A DNA stretch of 64,000 bases, taken from Aphrophora alni. Taxonomy: Eukaryota; Arthropoda; Insecta; Hemiptera; Aphrophoridae. The position numbers and the translations under genes are program-made. Location: assembly GCA_963513935.1 (NCBI GenBank), contig OY740776.1, positions 15,393,660-15,457,659 on the forward strand, in the 5' to 3' direction. Below are positions 33,956-45,399 of this stretch, in pieces (position 1 is the stretch's first letter; each line of letters starts with the position of its first letter). The notes beneath the pieces are model-generated. The model was not told where the DNA came from. It ran no database searches and saw only the letters and a list, made by a program, of their open reading frames with translations.

Positions 33956-35605
33956 TGAGGATGTGAAGTGAACGAATTTCACATAACGGAAGGTGAACAG
34001 CACACTCTACATAAAGTACTTACTTAAAATTTTAAATGAAAAAATAACATTTAATGGAAGTATATGGGCTTTCTACCAAATAAAAATCGAACATACTACT
34101 AAAATATTTTTAAAAAATTAACTTTTTTGAAAATTTTCCACCATTTTGAAATTTTTATAATGATTTTTCTGGTCAGAAAGTTTGTCCAACTGTTTGTAAA
34201 TAAAACAAAGACGACAAACAAATGATAAGATGAGACATGACAAACGTTGGCAGCGGAATGGAGCTGAGTCAATGTCTTTATCAGCAGTAGTAGTTATGAC
34301 ATCACTTCTCCGCCCGTCTGCAACTTCCCCTAACGCGCTTTATGAAATTACACGTTACACCTTACGGATTGTAACTACTTCTACACCATCATTTCATCTT
34401 ATCCTCAAAAGAAATGAATCATCATAATTTCCAAAATTATGAGACAAGCAACATCGTCAATAACAGTCCAACATTTAAAAATTCCAAACCAAATATCTAT
34501 GTTTAGTGACAAGTCATCTTCCATGAATGAGACTATATTGCGTCGGCCATGGTCCTAACTAGATTACCAAGGTGGTTGGGTGTCCCTGAAGGCTCGCACG
34601 ACTTTGGTTGCACGACTTTCCAGTGCCCGAATAACCCTGCTCCTACCTAGGCTTGCAAGTGTTGAATCTTTACATAATGTCTTTATTATATTCTAAATAG
34701 TAACTTTAGAGAATAGGTTAGGTTTAGACAATATTGGTTACATACAATCTTTTCTTATTTATAATGATCACGTGACTAATGAAAGTTCAATTTATCTTGT
34801 TGTTTTTGTGAACTGCACGTTTTACGCCTTGACCTTGATTTTATTATGAAGATCGTTGAACGGAGTTATTTTATTTATAAACTCGCCTGTTTTATTAAAT
34901 TGCAGGATTATCGGTTCTGCCTTTTTCTAACGAAGTATATAGGGTAATCAAAAAGAAAAATATTTTAGTTTTATCTGACGGTGTCAGAAAAGTGAAAATT
35001 TATTTTCGACAAACGGTTTGTTCCTTGTCTGTATGATTGCGGCTTCTGCTTCAAAAAATAAGATAGGAACATGAAATTCGCTATAGAAGATGGTAGTGCT
35101 TATGTACTTAATGAAATTAAGAAACATTTAATTGAAATGATTAAAATGGCGGGATTTTTTAATAGATTATTTGTGTATACATCGTGTCTCTTTCAACTTA
35201 TAACAATAATTTAGATAAAAATACGCAGATTTAATGGTATCAACTTGATTTCTCTACGATGACAAATAGCCAAGTTTTTGTCAACAAAAAAAAAATTAAA
35301 CCCACTTATCTAAAGAAAAGAGATAAACAAAGATTTAAAATAAAGGGGAGACACTTAGTATAAGGTACTAATTCAAACGTAAATTACACAGTAAACTATC
35401 TAAAATCCATAACTATAATTTAAAATTCTAAAATCTCACACCTTACTTTTTAATAATTTACTTTAGAATTAGTATTTTGTTTTAAGTATGTTTTTGTTGT
35501 TATTTATTTCTTTTATTAGAGAAGTTAGTTAAAAAAATTATTTGTAAATTATATGTTTATTTTCTACTTTTTAGTTGTAAACAAATTTTGTATCCTTCAA
35601 TTCGT
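33956..35605. other. Sequence without recognised gene
   Basis: 1.6 kb of AT-rich DNA. The 65-codon frame at 34230-34427 is not recognisable. No element ends or repeats seen. Confidence 0.4.
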
Positions 35606-35609
35606 GGGG

Positions 35610-35862
35610 CGAATAGGGTGGTTTCGTTCCGACAAATGTCAACGTTACAACTTGGCTGTGATATCATCGCTTCGTACAAATTTCACAGATTTTGTCACAC
35701 AATTTGTTGATCGCCTTTCCGAACGCTGCCAGACTAGCATTTCGCTCTTGCCGCTGTTGTCCATCACGTTCTAAGCGAACTTGAAGTTCTTCAATGTTTT
35801 CCACAGCACGACATTGCGATTTGTGTTGACGATCAGATTGTAAACGCGTTCTTCTTGGTTCT
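35610..35862 (-). pseudogene. Helitron replicase-helicase N-terminal fragment, decayed
   Basis: A minus-strand frame of about 66 codons runs from 35862 to a stop at 35664-35666 with no ATG, so it is an internal piece. It contains an Arg/Gln/Glu-rich stretch (RLERDGQQRQERNASLAAF) and then KAINKLCDKICEICTKR. After the stop the same frame continues YHSQVVTL. A charged region followed by a cysteine-spaced C-x3-C-x2-C motif and a YPNQV-like block is the usual N-terminal organisation of arthropod Helitron proteins. The Rep and helicase domains were not found nearby. The premature stop replaces the residue after ICTKR. Family assignment is from remembered pattern, so moderately sure. Two small Helitrons elsewhere in the window show the superfamily is present. 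Confidence 0.5.
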
Positions 35863-35879
35863 CATTTGAAATATAATAA

Positions 35880-35990
35880 CCTACTGCGCATGTGTACTTC
35901 TCACCTCATATACTGCGCATGTGTACTTCTCACTGCCTGCTGCATATGTATACTACACATACGTACCTACTGCGCATGCGTTTTCCCCAC
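35880..35990 (+). repeat. Short tandem repeat, tactgcgcatgtgtacttct
   Basis: Two close copies of a 29-bp word (ctactgcgcatgtgtacttc and atactgcgcatgtgtacttc) are followed by two diverged ones (tgctgcatatgtatacta, ctactgcgcatgcg). Confidence 0.75.
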
Positions 35991-36194
35991 CATAAACATG
36001 TCTCTATAACAATGAGTTATTGTATTGTCATCCGAGATCATCATCTATACAAAGTTTCAATATTGTTTATCAACAAGAAGTTTCTCAAGTAGATCTTCCT
36101 AGATTTGATGACAGAGCGACGTGAAAGCGTACTAAAGTGTAGAAATGTAATTTAGAAATCTGACCCCAGAATAAAATGTGTAATTTGTGTAATT

Positions 36195-39100
36195 ACGAGA
36201 TTCCGTAGGGTCGGGCTATGATACGAGCGTAACGACAGGAGGGTCCTTCACAGATCTTTGAGGACCACTAAGGTCGAGCTATGATACGAGCGTAACGACT
36301 GGTGGGTCCTTCACAGATCTTTGAGGACCACTAGTGTCGAGCTATGATACGAGCGTAACGACTGGTGGGTCCTTCACAGATCTTTGAGGACCACTAGTGT
36401 CGAGCTATGATACGAGCGTAACGACTGGTGGGTCCTTCACACATCTTTGAGGACCACTAGTGTCGAGCTATGATACGAGCGTAACGACTGGTGGGTCCTT
36501 CACACATCTTTGAGGACCACTAGTGTCGAGCTATGATACGAGCGTAACGACTGGTGGGTCCTTCACAGATCTTTGAGGACCACTAGTGTCGAGCTATGAT
36601 ACGAGCGTAACGACAGGAGTGTCCTTCACACATCTTTGAGGACCACTAGTGTCGAGCTATGATACGAGCGTAACGACTGGTGGGTCCTTCACAGATCTTT
36701 GAGGACCACTAGTGTCGAGCTATGATACGAGCGTAACGACTGGTGGGTCCTTCACAGATCTTTGAGGACCACTAGTGTCGAGCTATGATACGAGCGTAAC
36801 GACTGGTGGGTCCTTCACAGATCTTTGAGGACCACTAGTGTCGAGCTATGATACGAGCGTAACGACAGGAGGGTCCTTCACAGATCTTTGAGGACCACTA
36901 GTGTCGAGCTATGATACGAGCGTAACGACAGGAGGGTCCTACACAGATCTTTGAGGACCACTAGTGTCGAGCTATGACACGAGCGTAACGACAGGAGTGT
37001 CCTTCACACATCTTTGAGGACCACTAGTGTCGAGCTATGACACGAGCATAACGACAGGAGGGTCCTTCACAGATCTTTGAGGACTACTAGGGCGGAGCTA
37101 TGATACGAGCGTAACGACAGGAGGGTCCTTCACAGATCTTTGAGGACCACTAAGGTCGAGCTATGATACGAGCGTAACGACTGGTGGGTCCTTCACAGAT
37201 CTTTGAGGACCACTAGTGTCGAGCTATGATACGAGCGTAACGACTGGTGGGTCCTTCACAGATCTTTGAGGACCACTAGTGTCGAGCTATGATACGAGCG
37301 TAACGACTGGTGGGTCCTTCACAGATCTTTGAGGACCACTAGTGTCGAGCTATGATACGAGCGTAACGACTGGTGGGTCCTTCACAGATCTTTGAGGACC
37401 ACTAGTGTCGAGCTATGATACGAGCGTAACGACTGGTGGGTCCTTCACAGATCTTTGAGGACCACTAGTGTCGAGCTATGATACGAGCGTAACGACAGGA
37501 GGGTCCTTCACAGATCTTTGAGGACCACTAGTGTCGAGCTATGATACGAGCGTAACGACTGGTGGGTCCTTCACAGATCTTTGAGGACCACTAGTGTCGA
37601 GCTATGATACGAGCGTAACGACTGGTGGGTCCTTCACAGATCTTTGAGGACCACTAGTGTCGAGCTATGATACGAGCGTAACGACTGGTGGGTCCTTCAC
37701 AGATCTTTGAGGACCACTAGTGTCGAGCTATGATACGAGCGTAACGACAGGAGGGTCCTTCACAGATCTTTGAGGACCACTAGTGTCGAGCTATGATACG
37801 AGCGTAACGACTGGTGGGTCCTTCACAGATCTTTGAGGACCACTAGTGTCGAGCTATGATACGAGCGTAACGACTGGTGGGTCCTTCACAGATCTTTGAG
37901 GACCACTAGTGTCGAGCTATGATACGAGCGTAACGACAGGAGGGTCCTTCACAGATCTTTGAGGACCACTAGTGTCGAGCTATGATACGAGCGTAACGAC
38001 TGGTGGGTCCTTCACAGATCTTTGAGGACCACTAGTGTCGAGCTATGATACGAGCGTAACGACTGGTGGGTCCTTCACAGATCTTTGAGGACCACTAGTG
38101 TCGAGCTATGATACGAGCGTAACGACAGGAGGGTCCTTCACAGATCTTTGAGGACCACTAGTGTCGAGCTATGATACGAGCGTAACGACTGGTGGGTCCT
38201 TCACAGATCTTTGAGGACCACTAGTGTCGAGCTATGATACGAGCGTAACGACAGGAGGGTCCTACACAGATCTTTGAGGACCACTAGTGTCGAGCTATGA
38301 CACGAGCGTAACGACAGGAGTGTCCTTCACACATCTTTGAGGACCACTAGTGTCGAGCTATGACACGAGCGTAACGACAGGAGGGTCCTTCACAGATCTT
38401 TGAGGACCACTAGGGTCGAGCTATGATACGAGCGTAACGACAGGAAGGTCCTTCACAGATCTTTGAGGACCACTAGTGTCGAGCTATGACACGAGCATAA
38501 CGACAGGAGGGTCCTTCACAGATCTTTGAGGACCACTAGTGTCGAGCTATGATACGAGCGTAACGACTGGTGGGTCCTTCACAGATCTTTGAGGACCACT
38601 AGTGTCGAGCTATGATACGAGCGTAACGACAGGAGGGTCCTACACAGATCTTTGAGGACCACTAGTGTCGAGCTATGACACGAGCGTAACGACAGGAGTG
38701 TCCTTCACACATCTTTGAGGACCACTAGTGTCGAGCTATGACACGAGCGTAACGACAGGAGGGTCCTTCACAGATCTTTGAGGACCACTAGGGTCGAGCT
38801 ATGATACGAGCGTAACGACAGGAAGGTCCTTCACAGATCTTTGAGGACCACTAGTGTCGAGCTATGACACGAGCATAACGACAGGAGGGTCCTTCACAGA
38901 TCTTTGAGGACCACTAGTGTCGAGCTATGATACGAGCGTAACGACTGGTGGGTCCTTCACAGATCTTTGAGGACCACTAGTGTCGAGCTATGATACGAGC
39001 GTAACGACTGGTGGGTCCTTCACAGATCTTTGAGGACCACTAGTGTCGAGCTATGACACGAGCGTAACGACTGGTGGGTCCTTCACAGATCTTTGAGGAC

Positions 39101-39685
39101 CACTAGGGTCAAGCTATGATACGAGCGTAACGACTGGTGGGTACTTCACAGATCTTTGAGGACCACTAGTGTCGAGCTATGACACGAGCGTAACGACTGG
39201 TGGGTCCTTCACAGATCTTTGAGGACCACTAGTGTCGAGCTATGATACGAGCGTAACGACTGGTGGGTCCTTCACAGATCTTTGAGGACCACTAGTGTCG
39301 AGCTATGATACGAGCGTAACGACAGGAGGGTCCTACACAGATCTTTGAGGACCACTAGTGTCGAGCTATGACACAAGCGTAACGACAGGAGTGTCCTTCA
39401 CACATCTTTGAGGACCACTAGTGTCGAGCTATGACACGAGCATAACGACAGGAGGGTCCTTCACAGATCTTTGAGGACTACTAGTGTCGAGCTATGACAC
39501 GAGCATAACGACAGGAGGGTCCTTCACAGATCTTTGAGGACCACTAGTGTCGAGCTATGACACGAGCATAACGACAGGAGGGTCCTTCACAGATCTTTGA
39601 GGACTACTAGGGCGGAGCTATGATACGAGTGTAACGACAGGAGGGTCCTTCACAGATCTTTGAGTACCACTTGGGTCGAGATTAG
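36195..39685 (+). repeat. Satellite array, 63-bp unit, GC-richer, hairpin-containing
   Basis: About 55 head-to-tail copies with gtcgagctatgatacgagcg, taacgac and cagatctttgaggaccacta. Successive gtcgagct words at 36273 and 36336 are 63 bp apart. Each unit contains GTGGGTCCT ... AGGACCAC, a stem of eight pairs with one bulged G and a 13-14 base loop. Variants at three sites (actggtggg/acaggaggg, atgatac/atgacac, cctacacag) mark blocks. The rare cctacacag variant lies at 36938, 38261, 38639 and 39332, separated by 1323, 378 and 693 bp, all exact multiples of 63. Clearly less AT-rich than the surrounding DNA. Confidence 0.95.
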
Positions 39686-39759
39686 CAAATGGAGGGTTTT
39701 TAATATATTTAGATCTACGAGATTTAAAAAAAAATCAAATCCCTATTTTTAATGAAATA

Positions 39760-40500
39760 TAGCACTTTTTTTCAAAATTGATTTCCATGTCATTTTTGAG
39801 CCTATAAAAGTGAGAGGAGTTCCCCAGTAAAACTTAATTGTACCTCCAACGGTTCAAAAGTTAGCTATTGTAACATTTTAGGTGGAAATCAATTATTTGT
39901 AGGCCTATCAAACGTTTAATTTTCTGAACTTTAAGTGCCTGTAATTCCTAAACGGCTAAAGATTTTTACAAAATACCCAAGAATAAATTTTTTTTTTAAA
40001 TATTATTTTACACCTGAAAAAAACATAAAATGCAGTGTGTTACATAGCAAATTTCAAATTTAATCGTCATATTAGAAAATGACGGCAATTTTTAAACTTC
40101 ACTAAAAAGAAAGGAAGCTCACCCCATTTAAAGTACCCTCTAATATTTACAATTCAAAAGTCAGCTATTGTAACATTTTAGGTGGGAATCAATTAATTAT
40201 TTGTAGGCCTATCAAAGGTTTAATTTTCTGAACTTTAAGTTCCTGTAATACCTAAACGGCTAGATTGAAAAAAATACCCAAGAATAAAACATTCTTAAAA
40301 TATTGTTTTACACGTGAAAAAACCATAAAATACAGGGTGTTCCATAACAAATTTCAAAGTTGGCCGCCATATTGGAACATTTTACAAAATGGATTTTTAA
40401 ACTTCTTGAGAAAAGAAAGGAAGGTTCCCCATTTAAAGAACTCTATCATATTTATAATTCAAAAGTTAGCTATTGTAACATTTTAGGTGGGACACCCAGT
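39760..40500 (+). repeat. Tandem 330-bp repeat, locus 1 (about 2.3 copies)
   Basis: The word gctattgtaacattttaggtg occurs at about 39863, 40159 and 40466, each time preceded by a ttcaaaagt and (first two) followed by aatcaatt and gtaggcctatcaaa. Other shared blocks: cctgtaat-cctaaacggcta, acccaagaataaa, ttttacac-tgaaaaaa, and gtgtt-cata-caaatttcaaa. The locus ends gggacacccagtata, whose reverse complement resembles the internal word tacagggtgttcc, so the unit may be bounded by short inverted termini. The open frames 40265-40486 and 40360-40647 are incidental. Confidence 0.8.
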
Positions 40501-40639
40501 ATACAATTACGATATTTAAAAACCTGTGTACCCGTTAAAAATAGTTATATAGTCCATATCTCGTGTGTTATTCAACTTGTAACACACTTGCAGAATCCAA
40601 TTTGCACATTATGGTACCACCCTCACCTCTTTACGTTGA

Positions 40640-41012
40640 CAAAATAGCGATGTTATCGTCAAAAATGGATCATTGTTAGTGGAAGCTCTTTCATTGTGTA
40701 CATCTATGAGATAAGCCAGGGCCGAGACACTGCCACTACAAGACCTGTTAGGGCCTAACTGACGTCAAAAAAAATAGTGATACAACGCTATTACGTTGTT
40801 CAGAAAACCTGTGTAACATCTGTTTTAAACAAACTTACTCTATTGGGTAAGACAACTTAATCTAACAATACAATTTAACATTTCCTACAAGATACAAGAA
40901 ACAAACTTTTGGTCATGACATTTAGTAGATCTGCTTGTATTTTCTGATGATGCCAGTAAGAACAACTAGTTTTTATTTTCAATCCCTTTTATTGAATTGC
41001 AGGATAATGAGT
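40640..41012 (-). repeat. Dispersed repeat family C, copy 2
   Basis: Near-identical to the reverse complement of 58960-59305 from gtggaagctctttcat (left) to attgaattgcaggataat (right). Shared blocks include gcctaactgacgtcaaaaaa, caacgctattacgttgttca and gatctgcttgtatttt. Non-coding. Class unknown. Confidence 0.8.
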
Positions 41013-41869
41013 TATAAATACCTTAACCAAAAGTGAAAACACAACTTTCCACAAAAACACAATACAAGACTTCGTTCTGGAATAGTCACAATCCTCTGTC
41101 AGTTGGGTTTGTGTGCGTGCATGAATTGCGTTGTCTTGTATTTTGCGTGCACAAATAAAGTGATTTTTTGTGGAAGTTTGTCTTCATTTGGTTATTGTAA
41201 TTTCCACAAGTGTAGTTCATTACAGTTGATTATAAATACCTTGTTTTTATGTCTGTGTTATTCTCATTTACGTACAGTAGCCTCAGACTAGGATTGTGTC
41301 TGGTGTAATGGGCGTGTCCTCCCTTCTACTTGCTTCCCTAGCCAGACTTGACGGTACAATCCATTCCAAGAAAACTAGCTACACAAATTACTGCTTAGCT
41401 ACATTTAATTCTTACAGTTACAACTTCGTGACAGACTTTTGTAATCGTTTTATTCTTATTTACACCGATAAAAGAAACGAAAGAAGGGTACGCGTTTAAA
41501 CAGAAGCATTTGAGGTCTATATTTTTTAGGGGTTGTACCGCTGAAAGTAATCGCAACAAATAAAGTGTGGGAGCCCCTATTTTCCTCACCACCCCAGACA
41601 CATTCCTACCTTGAGGATACTGTACAACATTATTTCTCCGTATTCTTTATTTGGTGGAATGGGGGTTACAAAATATAAAGTTGCGCAGTATAGTCCACTA
41701 ATCAAACGTACAGGTTAGGGAACCCGGCGAGAAATTAGGTCAATAGTTTAATTGGTTGTCCAGACATCCTTAATTTTAACAATAATAGATTAAAAAAAAA
41801 AAAAAAAACATTGATAGCGAGAAATGGCTTTTTGAAAATAAGAGGGCTGTCGTTAAGAAAAAAATAATA
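41013..41869. other. Sequence without recognised gene; imperfect inverted repeat near 41042-41185
   Basis: aactttccacaaaaacacaa with tacaagac (41042-41070) is inverted as gtcttgtatt...tttttgtggaagtt (41130-41182) with an inserted stretch. An A run of 17 lies near 41792. Short frames at 41103, 41296 and 41395 have no recognised domain. Confidence 0.4.
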
Positions 41870-42235
41870 AACGGTGCAAAAATATAAACACAGTTTCTCA
41901 CATGCCTATTCCCACCAAAATAAAATACACCAAAATTATTAGTCACATGAATGTCATTTCGTTAGTTATCATTAAAAATATTTATTATGTTTAATTAAAA
42001 ACTTAATTTCTTTGCTTGTGCAAACCCAACATCTTCGTAAATCATATTTACTAAAATCAAGCTGTCAAGATATCTATATTTCTTCTTTGCCAATTATTCT
42101 TATTCCAATTTTTTTTTAATTGCAATTTTACACCCGGGGTTTGATCATTAATCTAATCTTTACATTTCAATAAAAAATTAACGAAAACAGTACTACCGAT
42201 TTTGAGAAATTTATTCTTTTATAATAACGATATTT
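41870..42235 (+). repeat. Dispersed repeat family A, copy 2
   Basis: The copy shares agtttctcacatg, atgtcatttcgttagttatc, aaatcatatttactaaaatcaag, acatttcaataaaa-attaacg and gattttgagaaat with 48560-48890, less closely with 29370-29700. Confidence 0.6.
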
Positions 42236-42239
42236 TTCC

Positions 42240-42420
42240 TTTCCGTCACGTGACTTCGTTACGTTCTGACGCGTTTTGGAGTATCTTTTCCATCTTCAGA
42301 ATTCTCGCTTTACTGAGGTCGTCAAAACATTATTAAAACACAAAAAACTTTTAGTTGACGCATTTTTTTTAAAAAATAACTACACGCTACGCGTAAAATG
42401 CGCAACGTATTCTCCAAGGT
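42240..42420 (-). mobile_element. Penelope-like 3' end fragment with decayed hammerhead-like motif
   Basis: The reverse complement of 42310-42268 reads gacctcagtaaagcgag, a short gap, CTGAAGA (42299-42293), TGGA...TCC, AAAACGCGTC. It parallels 45410-45458 (gacctcagcagagcgatatt, CTGAAGA, GGAACGAGTTCC, GAAACGCGTC). Upstream ttttaataatgttttgacg matches the sequence upstream of that copy. The G of the conserved GAAA is A here, so the ribozyme is presumably dead. Confidence 0.6.
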
Positions 42421-42597
42421 CGACTGGCGTATTACGTTTTTACAATCGTACAACGTTGTCTACCTGAGATTCTCTTAACTTTCATTTTTATTCATCCTTT
42501 CGACAAGTTTTACATTTCTATAAGAAACGTCAATATATAATTCTTTAATATAAAACAATATGATCACTTTCTATATAGTGGATTTAAAGTTATGCCA

Positions 42598-42860
42598 CTA
42601 AACTACCCCACCGAGTAAAAAGTTCCATATAGCAGTAGCTGTCGGATGATGTTTTTTAAAATAATTTTGATTCTGTAGATTAATTATCTTACTGGGAAGT
42701 TTATTTATAAATACCGCACCTGCTTGTGAAGGAAGTTTATTACATAAAATCAACCTGTTCTGATTAACAAGAGAGTTGCAAGCGTTCCTGGTGCTATGAT
42801 TGTGTACATCCTTATTCTGCACATACTCACACTTATATTTAAACTAATGTTTTAATCTAA
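42598..42860 (-). pseudogene. C-terminal tail of a non-LTR reverse transcriptase, decayed
   Basis: A minus-strand frame contains HNHSTRNACNSLVNQNRLIL, then KLPSQAGAVFINKLPSKI and NYFKKH. The order H-xx-x-TRN, a hydrophobic F-xNxLP-xxI block and a KK-H/L tail is the usual end of Jockey/CR1/RTE-type ORF2 proteins (after the RT domain). Only the last 80 or so residues are seen and the core RT motifs are absent. It lies 100 bp from a transposase fragment in the same orientation, so the region is a cluster of truncated elements. The assignment rests on pattern recall and should be tested by profile search. Confidence 0.5.
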
Positions 42861-42954
42861 CAAAGTGCTTGAACTGGTGACCTTCGGTGACCGTTTGTAA
42901 AAAACTGATACAGCTTCTCAAAAGATTCTCTTTTAATAATGAGCCTTTTGTGAA

Positions 42955-43170
42955 GTCCTACCCTGTAGGTCATTGAAGTTAGTTGTCACAGGATTTTTTA
43001 TGTAAACCCTAAAGAAATAGTCTTGTGGATTAAGGTCAGGAGACCTTGCTGGTCATTCGACAGAGCCTCTTCTGACTATCCATCTTCTTGGAAAAATTGT
43101 TCAAGTATTGTCGTACCTCACGACCGTAGTGTGGTGGTGCTCCATTTTGTAGCAACCAAAAGAGATGGTA
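42955..43170 (-). pseudogene. DDE transposase fragment (Tc1/mariner-type), decayed
   Basis: On the minus strand from about 43160 downward: LLQNGAPPHYGREVRQYLNN, then a lysine-rich block, and after a frameshift RSPDLNPQDYFFRVYIKNPV. The QxDGAPPH block and the SPDLxPxD-FF-W-Y block carry the second and third acidic residues of the DDE catalytic triad. Here the second is Asn (NGAPPH instead of DGAPPH) and a stop (TGA) interrupts the frame between the blocks. The N-terminal DNA-binding region and the first Asp are not visible nearby. A related fragment lies on the plus strand at 61428-61600. Confidence 0.7.
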
Positions 43171-43229
43171 AAAACATTTTGTTTGGCTCCTTATATGCTA
43201 CATTGAACAAAATTTCATAACAATTGTTA

Positions 43230-44510
43230 ACAGCTGTAACTTTATAAAATTTTGAGTTTTTGTCTAATGACAGTTATCCTCAAATTTTGAATTATAAAAA
43301 CAATTGGTGAAATATTCCAGCTGTAGAGCACTCAACAGACGACTTACAATGACGTCATTATTTAAAAAAAAACACTAACTGGACTAATTTTTTTAACTCA
43401 TCACATACGAATCTGTTCGAAAGTTAAAAGTTAGGTAAATTTACTTTGTCTACAGTTGTTGACAAAGTGGCATTTTGTTCATTTAAATTAGTTTTCAAAA
43501 CAGCTGATTTCTCAACAGTTTCACTTTGCCCACTACTTTGCACACTCCGAATGGCAACCGAACAAAACGAAATTTAGGTTAAGTTTATTTGAATTGATTT
43601 ATAATATACAGGAAATGTCCCGTATGTAGGTTAGATTAATTCTTACGTGTAAAATAACATAAATAAACCACAAAACAACGTTTTAAAGTTGAAAAAGGAA
43701 GTAATTATTTATGAAGATGATTGACAGTGTATGTACACGGAGAGTATTTTTCGTTTGCCGAGTTTTGAAGTTGGCAATCCCGTTTCCTCAACAATACACA
43801 TAAGTTATTTGTAATATTCATAAACAACCTCAGTTTTGACGTGAGAACTTCTACTCAGTGTTGATAGTTTTAAAATATGGACAACTGTAGACAAAGTATA
43901 ATGTGCAATTCGTGAACAAAGTGTCTTTTTTAAACTCGATAAAATTGACGCACTCGGCAAGCCTCGTGCGTCAACATTTTTCTCTCGTTTAAAAAAGTGC
44001 CACTTTGCTCACTAGTTGCACAAATAATTATTTCCCAACTCATATTTCCAAATAAAACGTAATCTCCCATTACCCAACGAAGATAAAACAGAAGAAACTC
44101 GAAATTCCACGTCAATGGCGCCTCACGGGAACAAGAGACCGCCATTTTTAGCAATTTTCAACAATAAAGTAAGGCATTAATTGCAGGCTATAAAGTTTGG
44201 GACCTCACACAGCGAACTGTTCATAGTTCGTCACGGTAAGGTAACCATCAATTACTTAAGAATGATGGTCACGGCTGGTCTAGACACAATGCCTCTTAGG
44301 TATAACACTTCTACACGTTGCTTTAATTATGAGTTGTGTCTATATTAGCATATGGCTACCGAGTTTTGCACAGATGGTCAGTGCTGAGTTTGGGTTTAAT
44401 TACAACATAAACTTTGTTTTAAAATATTAAACAGTTTTATGATCTTGTCCGTACTCATTTTATAGTAAAGCATGTAATGTGTGTTGCAAGAACTGGGAAA
44501 GCATGTTTAT
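43230..44510. other. Sequence without recognised gene
   Basis: AT-rich. The words gacaaagtg-cattttg, tcactttgcccac, gtgaacaaagtg and gccactttgctcac recur between 43480 and 44010 in both orientations, suggesting a degenerate inverted-repeat element about 550 bp long, but no termini could be fixed. A 74-codon minus frame at 43930-44154 is unrecognised. Confidence 0.35.
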
Positions 44511-44514
44511 ATAT

Positions 44515-44870
44515 AAAGGATGTTCAAAAACTGTTGCGACGTTTAAATAAATTTTAAAGCCTCTAGAGTACAAAAATTTTTGATAAACTTTCGTCTGTTT
44601 TTAGTCACCTGTGCAGTGCTCTAGAGCCCAAAGGAGTGGATTTAAATCAAATTTGACGTGATTTTGGTTATATCTCGTGAATATTTAAAATTTGATAACT
44701 TAAAATTTAGAAAGAGCTTCAATAAGAAAAGAAACACTAAGTTACGATTTTCTCAAAATCGGCTTTACCTATTTTAAGCGCATTTTATTCAAATGTAGCC
44801 TCTAAGGATACAAACAAAACGTATTGGTCATCATTTCTCCAAAAAAGGCGGTTCATAAGTTATCGGTAAA
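44515..44870 (+). repeat. Element edge (ggatgttcaaaaactgttgc) and dispersed repeat family B, copy 2
   Basis: 44519 begins with the ggatgttcaaaaa type terminal word. From 44735 the words acgattttctcaaaatcgg, aatgtagcctctaaggatac, aaacaaaacg and ttcataagttatcgg match the reverse complement of 16281-16420. They match 63930-64000 in the same orientation. Confidence 0.5.
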
Positions 44871-44879
44871 AACAAATAA

Positions 44880-45300
44880 TCGGTCAGGCCATATCATAAA
44901 AGACGTAATTTCTCAAACTCTGCTGTACCGATTTCATTTAAATTTTTTAAATATAGGGCAAACTGGGAGGCAATTTAAAAAACGATTTAAAGAACATCTT
45001 CCAAGTAACAGAGTGGCGTATGCAAAATCTAACTACGCACGCCACATTATAGAAGAAAACCTCTCTTTCTAATTCTAATTTTGAAAGCAACTTCCATCCA
45101 ATTCACATATGCAAGAAGAGCAAACTAATGGACGCGGTAGAGGAATATGAAATATAGAAAGCGCAGTTAAAAAGTCCAGAACATAATTATGTTGAATGAC
45201 TAATTGAATTTTAAGTCCAACTTGATGTACTACTTTGCCAGAGGAATAGATAAGAAACACAAACACTAAGCGGTACTGCAGGTTGGGGATCAGTATATAA
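44880..45300 (+). pseudogene. Penelope-like element, GIY-YIG endonuclease end, decayed
   Basis: Plus-strand frame with FLNIGQTGRQFKKRFKEH (44945 onward), followed by SNYARHIIEENLSF. The YIGQTGRxFxxRxxEH block and the S-N-xA-xH-xxE block are the hallmark of the GIY-YIG endonuclease at the C terminus of Penelope-like reverse transcriptases. The first Tyr of YIG is Asn here and a stop follows LSF; after a frameshift further similarity continues (NFHPIHICKKSKLMDAVEEY). The RT domain is absent: family B repeat DNA directly precedes the fragment, so the 5' part is lost or replaced. About 110 bp downstream the element continues into a hammerhead-like terminus, which is the expected arrangement for this class. 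Dead copy. Confidence 0.8.
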
Positions 45301-45399
45301 ATGTATTCGATGGTGTGCACACGCGTTGATATTGTCTGTGTTAATGTGCGCGTGTATGGGTATATGTGTTGCGATATGTTGTGTAATAATTTATTTTAA

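Noticed and set aside
40936..40960. ctgatgatgccagtaagaac as a hammerhead core
   Set aside because: The expected GGC-GAAAC partner strand is absent; the family C copy at 59.0 kb shows no better pairing.
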